From contig NC_135118.1 in assembly GCF_050908995.1 (NCBI RefSeq), positions 13,401,501-13,465,500 on the forward strand: a stretch of DNA of 64,000 nt, in the 5' to 3' direction. Position 1 is the first letter of the stretch. Each line of letters starts with the position of its first letter. Below the pieces are notes generated by a model, which was given only the letters and a program-made list of their open reading frames with translations, was not told where the DNA came from and did no database searches. Of this stretch, positions 61,146 to 64,000 are shown piece by piece. Source of the DNA: Andrena cerasifolii. Taxonomy: Eukaryota; Arthropoda; Insecta; Hymenoptera; Andrenidae. Made by a program: the position numbers and the translations under genes.

Positions 61146-61491
61146 AAAGTTAAAGTTAAAGTTAAAGTTAAAGTTAAAGTTAAAGTTAAAGTTAAAGTTA
61201 AAGTTAAAGTTAAAGTTAAAGTTAAAGTTAAAGTTAAAGTTAAAGTTAAAGTTAAAGTTAAAGTTAAAGTTAAAGTTAAAGTTAAAGTTAAAGTTAAAGT
61301 TAAAGTTAAAGTTAAAGTTAAAGTTAAAGTTAAAGTTAAAGTTAAAGTTAAAGTTAAAGTTAAAGTTAAAGTTAAAGTTAAAGTTAAAGTTAAAGTTAAA
61401 GTTAAAGTTAAAGTTAAAGTTAAAGTTAAAGTTAAAGTTAAAGTTAAAGTTAAAGTTAAAGTTAAAGTTAAAGTTAAAGTTAAAGTTAAAG
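61146..61491. repeat. Hexanucleotide microsatellite (AAAGTT)n, about 58 units
   Basis: I see no interruption across about 346 bp. All six frames stay open: one plus-strand frame reads alternating Lys-Leu and a minus-strand frame alternating Asn-Phe, which are artefacts of the repeat. It sits in a locally palindromic-looking AT-rich region with TTATTTAAATAA-like motifs on both sides (about 61030 and 61600). Confidence 0.97.
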
Positions 61492-64000
61492 ACGAATTTA
61501 TTCATCGTTGAAGTTGAAACGCTCGACGAATATAAAAAATTAACTTTATGCGTTGAATACTCTAAAGTAATTTTTTAAAGTAGCTTTTATTCGATCCGTT
61601 ATTTAAATAACTTTTTATTCAGTTAATGCCCGACTGCGAGTTTAAGTCTCTGTTTCCCAGTGCGTGAATCAGGATCGGTGACTCAGGAACTAGAATAACG
61701 CATGGTTCGACGTAGGGTTTAGGGGCGCAGAGATTCTAGTTCAGTGGAAATATTCCACTCCAGAAAACGTTTGACTGCGTGAGACTCCATACGTTGTTAC
61801 AAACGTCTCGCTGAAAGGTGTACATACTTTAATTGTCGCCAGGAACAGGAAACAAATGTGGCAGAGTGCAACGAACTAACGCTTGCCACAGTGGCATAGA
61901 GAGAGAAAAGAACACATGCCGAGGACGTGCACCCTTAATTATTGTGTTACTATCGAGCACGTACGCGGACAATGGGGTCTCGAAACAGCATAAAGGCGTG
62001 TTCGACACAACGGCCCTTGACGGATGTTCGATCGTGCATCCTGTGAGAGAGAGAGAGGAATAGGAAAAAAAAGAGGGCCGCATTATCCAGATGTAGCCTG
62101 GAACGGATACTTTGATTATACGGGCCCGTATAAATGTGTCGCACTTGGGCATGATGCGAAATCGTGCAGGCAACGAAACGCGAACAAATGGTGGATAAGT
62201 TCTTTGAGGCGATGTCTTTGAAACGTCGATCGCATTGTCGCTGCCGGCCGAAAATGATGTTGTGGTTTGGGATCGACCCCGTCCGTATGAAAGGGGCTTA
62301 AATTGCGAGTGAATGGACGCGAAATTATGCCGGCTGTTTTTGTTTCACTCGGAAACGCCGATCTTGCCCGTCCTGCTTTCTGCTTCCCACCCATTTGCCA
62401 CGGATTTTTGCACTAACTTCGTCATTTAATCTCGACAAAAGTGTGTATTTAGATTTGTTTATTTACGAAGAATCTGAGGTCTCTAATAACTTTTGAGAAT
62501 ACTTCACGTATGATTGTGAGTACGGATAAGATTATTTTGGAGCTGTTGGCGTGAAAATAGTATTAAGCGGGGACCCCACCCAGAAACCACTAAACAGTTT
62601 GGGATTTTTTTTTGTTCGTATAAATAAAAATATTGGGCCTGGATTTTTTTACATAGTTTTAAAGCAATCTTTATTTTGCTAGAAAATTTTTTTTATGGAA
62701 AATTGTACAAAATGACGATGAACAAAATGTCTTCCCGGAGCACTGCAATAGAAACTGGCCCACACTCCCGGGAATGACAGGATCATCTGAGAAGGAAATA
62801 CAAAAGAGATATATAAACTGGAATTTATTTCAGAAATTTTACTTAAAGAAGGATAACTCTTGTGTATATTATCGTATGATCACATTCTATAACTATCTGT
62901 GGAAGAGTATCCTCAACACGAATTTCTAATTATCCACTTATAGCTTTTACAATGACAAGCCAATTTTCATCCTTCTTCCTCAAATTTCTACTTAGAACAT
63001 AGGTGCTACTAATAATCAGGTCTTCTAATTGATACCTTAGATCATACAAATGTGGTACAGAGTAGAAGAAATATTTCTTCATTCCGAATACACTAGAATT
63101 CATTTTATTTAATTTGAAAATTGATTTCATTTCACATCTCATCTGAAAATACGTCCTAACAAATATTCAAATGCTCCACGCATTCGAACCTCGCGTAGCG
63201 AGCATGCTCTAAAGACAATGACAACCTTGAGAACTCCAAAGTATACGGTACCAGTATCCACGAGATATCACAAATAGCCACATTTATCGCGTATTCGTAA
63301 TCGTTTTACCGAGAAGTGGAACGAGAACACTCGAATTACTCGATTGCGCTTGTAACGTGTGGTTATCACTCGCGGCCTTTTACTTTAGCCGACGATTAGG
63401 CCGAGCACTTTGCCAGCATACCTTCTGGAGCCTCGAGTGTGTGGATAAGGTTCCGGCGAGCGTGGAAAGAGACTCGAAATCAGGCAACCGTGCAGAACAC
63501 AATCCACCGTGACTGATGTTACGTACGTCATAAAATATCCCGTGTCACGTTATATCTGTCAGCGAATTCGTCTCGCGCCCATAGAAGCGGACGATTACTG
63601 CCGCCGCGTGCTATCGAGCGCGCGGGACTTCAAAGTGGCCCTGATAATAATATCGTAGAGAGAAGCTGCAGGTGCTTTCGTATCTGCTAACTGTACCGGC
63701 GTTAACAGTTAGAGGGACGACTTGAGCTTTGAACCGTGCTGCAAATCAAGGATCTTCTTCACTTAACTCCCGACGAAATTCTTTTTCCTAGAAACGTCGA
63801 GACAGTTCCCATTCCTTTCGCCAATCGCTACGTATGCAGCAATTTATGGCCACGCGAGGTGGATAAGGTAGAGCACAGAAAGGTTCATTAATTCCATTTG
63901 AAGTACATATATGTTTGCACAGGAAGACGCAGTAGTTACCTGTTGCATGATGGGCAGACGAATCTAGAAATTTTTAGGAGCAGCGTTTGTTTGTACTATT
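61492..64000. other. No gene recognised
   Basis: Short GAGAGAGAG run at about 62045-62056; CpG-rich patches at about 62.0-62.4 and 63.35-63.85 kb. No coding similarity. Confidence 0.45.

Noticed and set aside
61063..61578. Long open frames made of Lys-Leu or Asn-Phe dipeptide repeats
   Set aside because: They are translations of the AAAGTT hexamer array, which has no stop in any frame.

Overview
This is eukaryotic, almost entirely non-coding DNA, most likely from an insect and probably a hymenopteran such as an ant or bee. The evidence is a FOXO exon of insect type, AT-rich DNA broken by sharp CpG-rich patches, very long introns, and many short non-autonomous DNA transposons (MITEs). The order-level call is inference. 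There are no operons, CRISPR arrays or prokaryotic signals.

Only two protein-coding exons can be supported. (1) On the minus strand, 24948 down to 24505, is the first coding exon of foxo. It carries the N-terminal Akt site and the first half of the forkhead domain and stops at the conserved GWK/donor junction. Its next exon is not visible, so 1-24504 is presumably foxo intron 1 or beyond. (2) On the plus strand, 31543-31834, is the first coding exon of an NHS/GUK-holder family protein. It encodes the N-terminal WAVE-homology domain and ends in a consensus donor; 31835-64000 is presumably its first intron. The two genes are head to head, with about 6.6 kb between start codons. That spacer is CpG-rich at both ends (about 24.5-26.6 kb and 30.7-32.0 kb).

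The rest is repeats. Three copies of a 412-431 bp palindromic element (4911, 24012, 26850) each sit in a 3-bp TNA duplication within a CTNAG target. Two of them bracket the foxo first exon and its upstream region, and one lies 54 bp inside the foxo splice donor. Other families include TA-flanked elements with GGGGAGACCGGGG ends (8189, 13024), one of which is a partial tandem trimer, and a similar-ended element at 50740. There are also Tc1/mariner-like palindromes (19022, 28468, 42092), a hAT-type element with 8-bp duplications (29048), TTAA-flanked elements (12525, 58699) and nested composites (12525-13556, 46128-47736). Non-transposon repeats are a 197-bp tandem duplication (6035), a large palindrome with a self-complementary 35-bp tandem core (55881-56728), a 151-bp hairpin (32813) and an uninterrupted AAAGTT array of about 58 units (61146-61491).

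I saw no tRNA, rRNA or known microRNA gene, though this was a visual scan and not a search.
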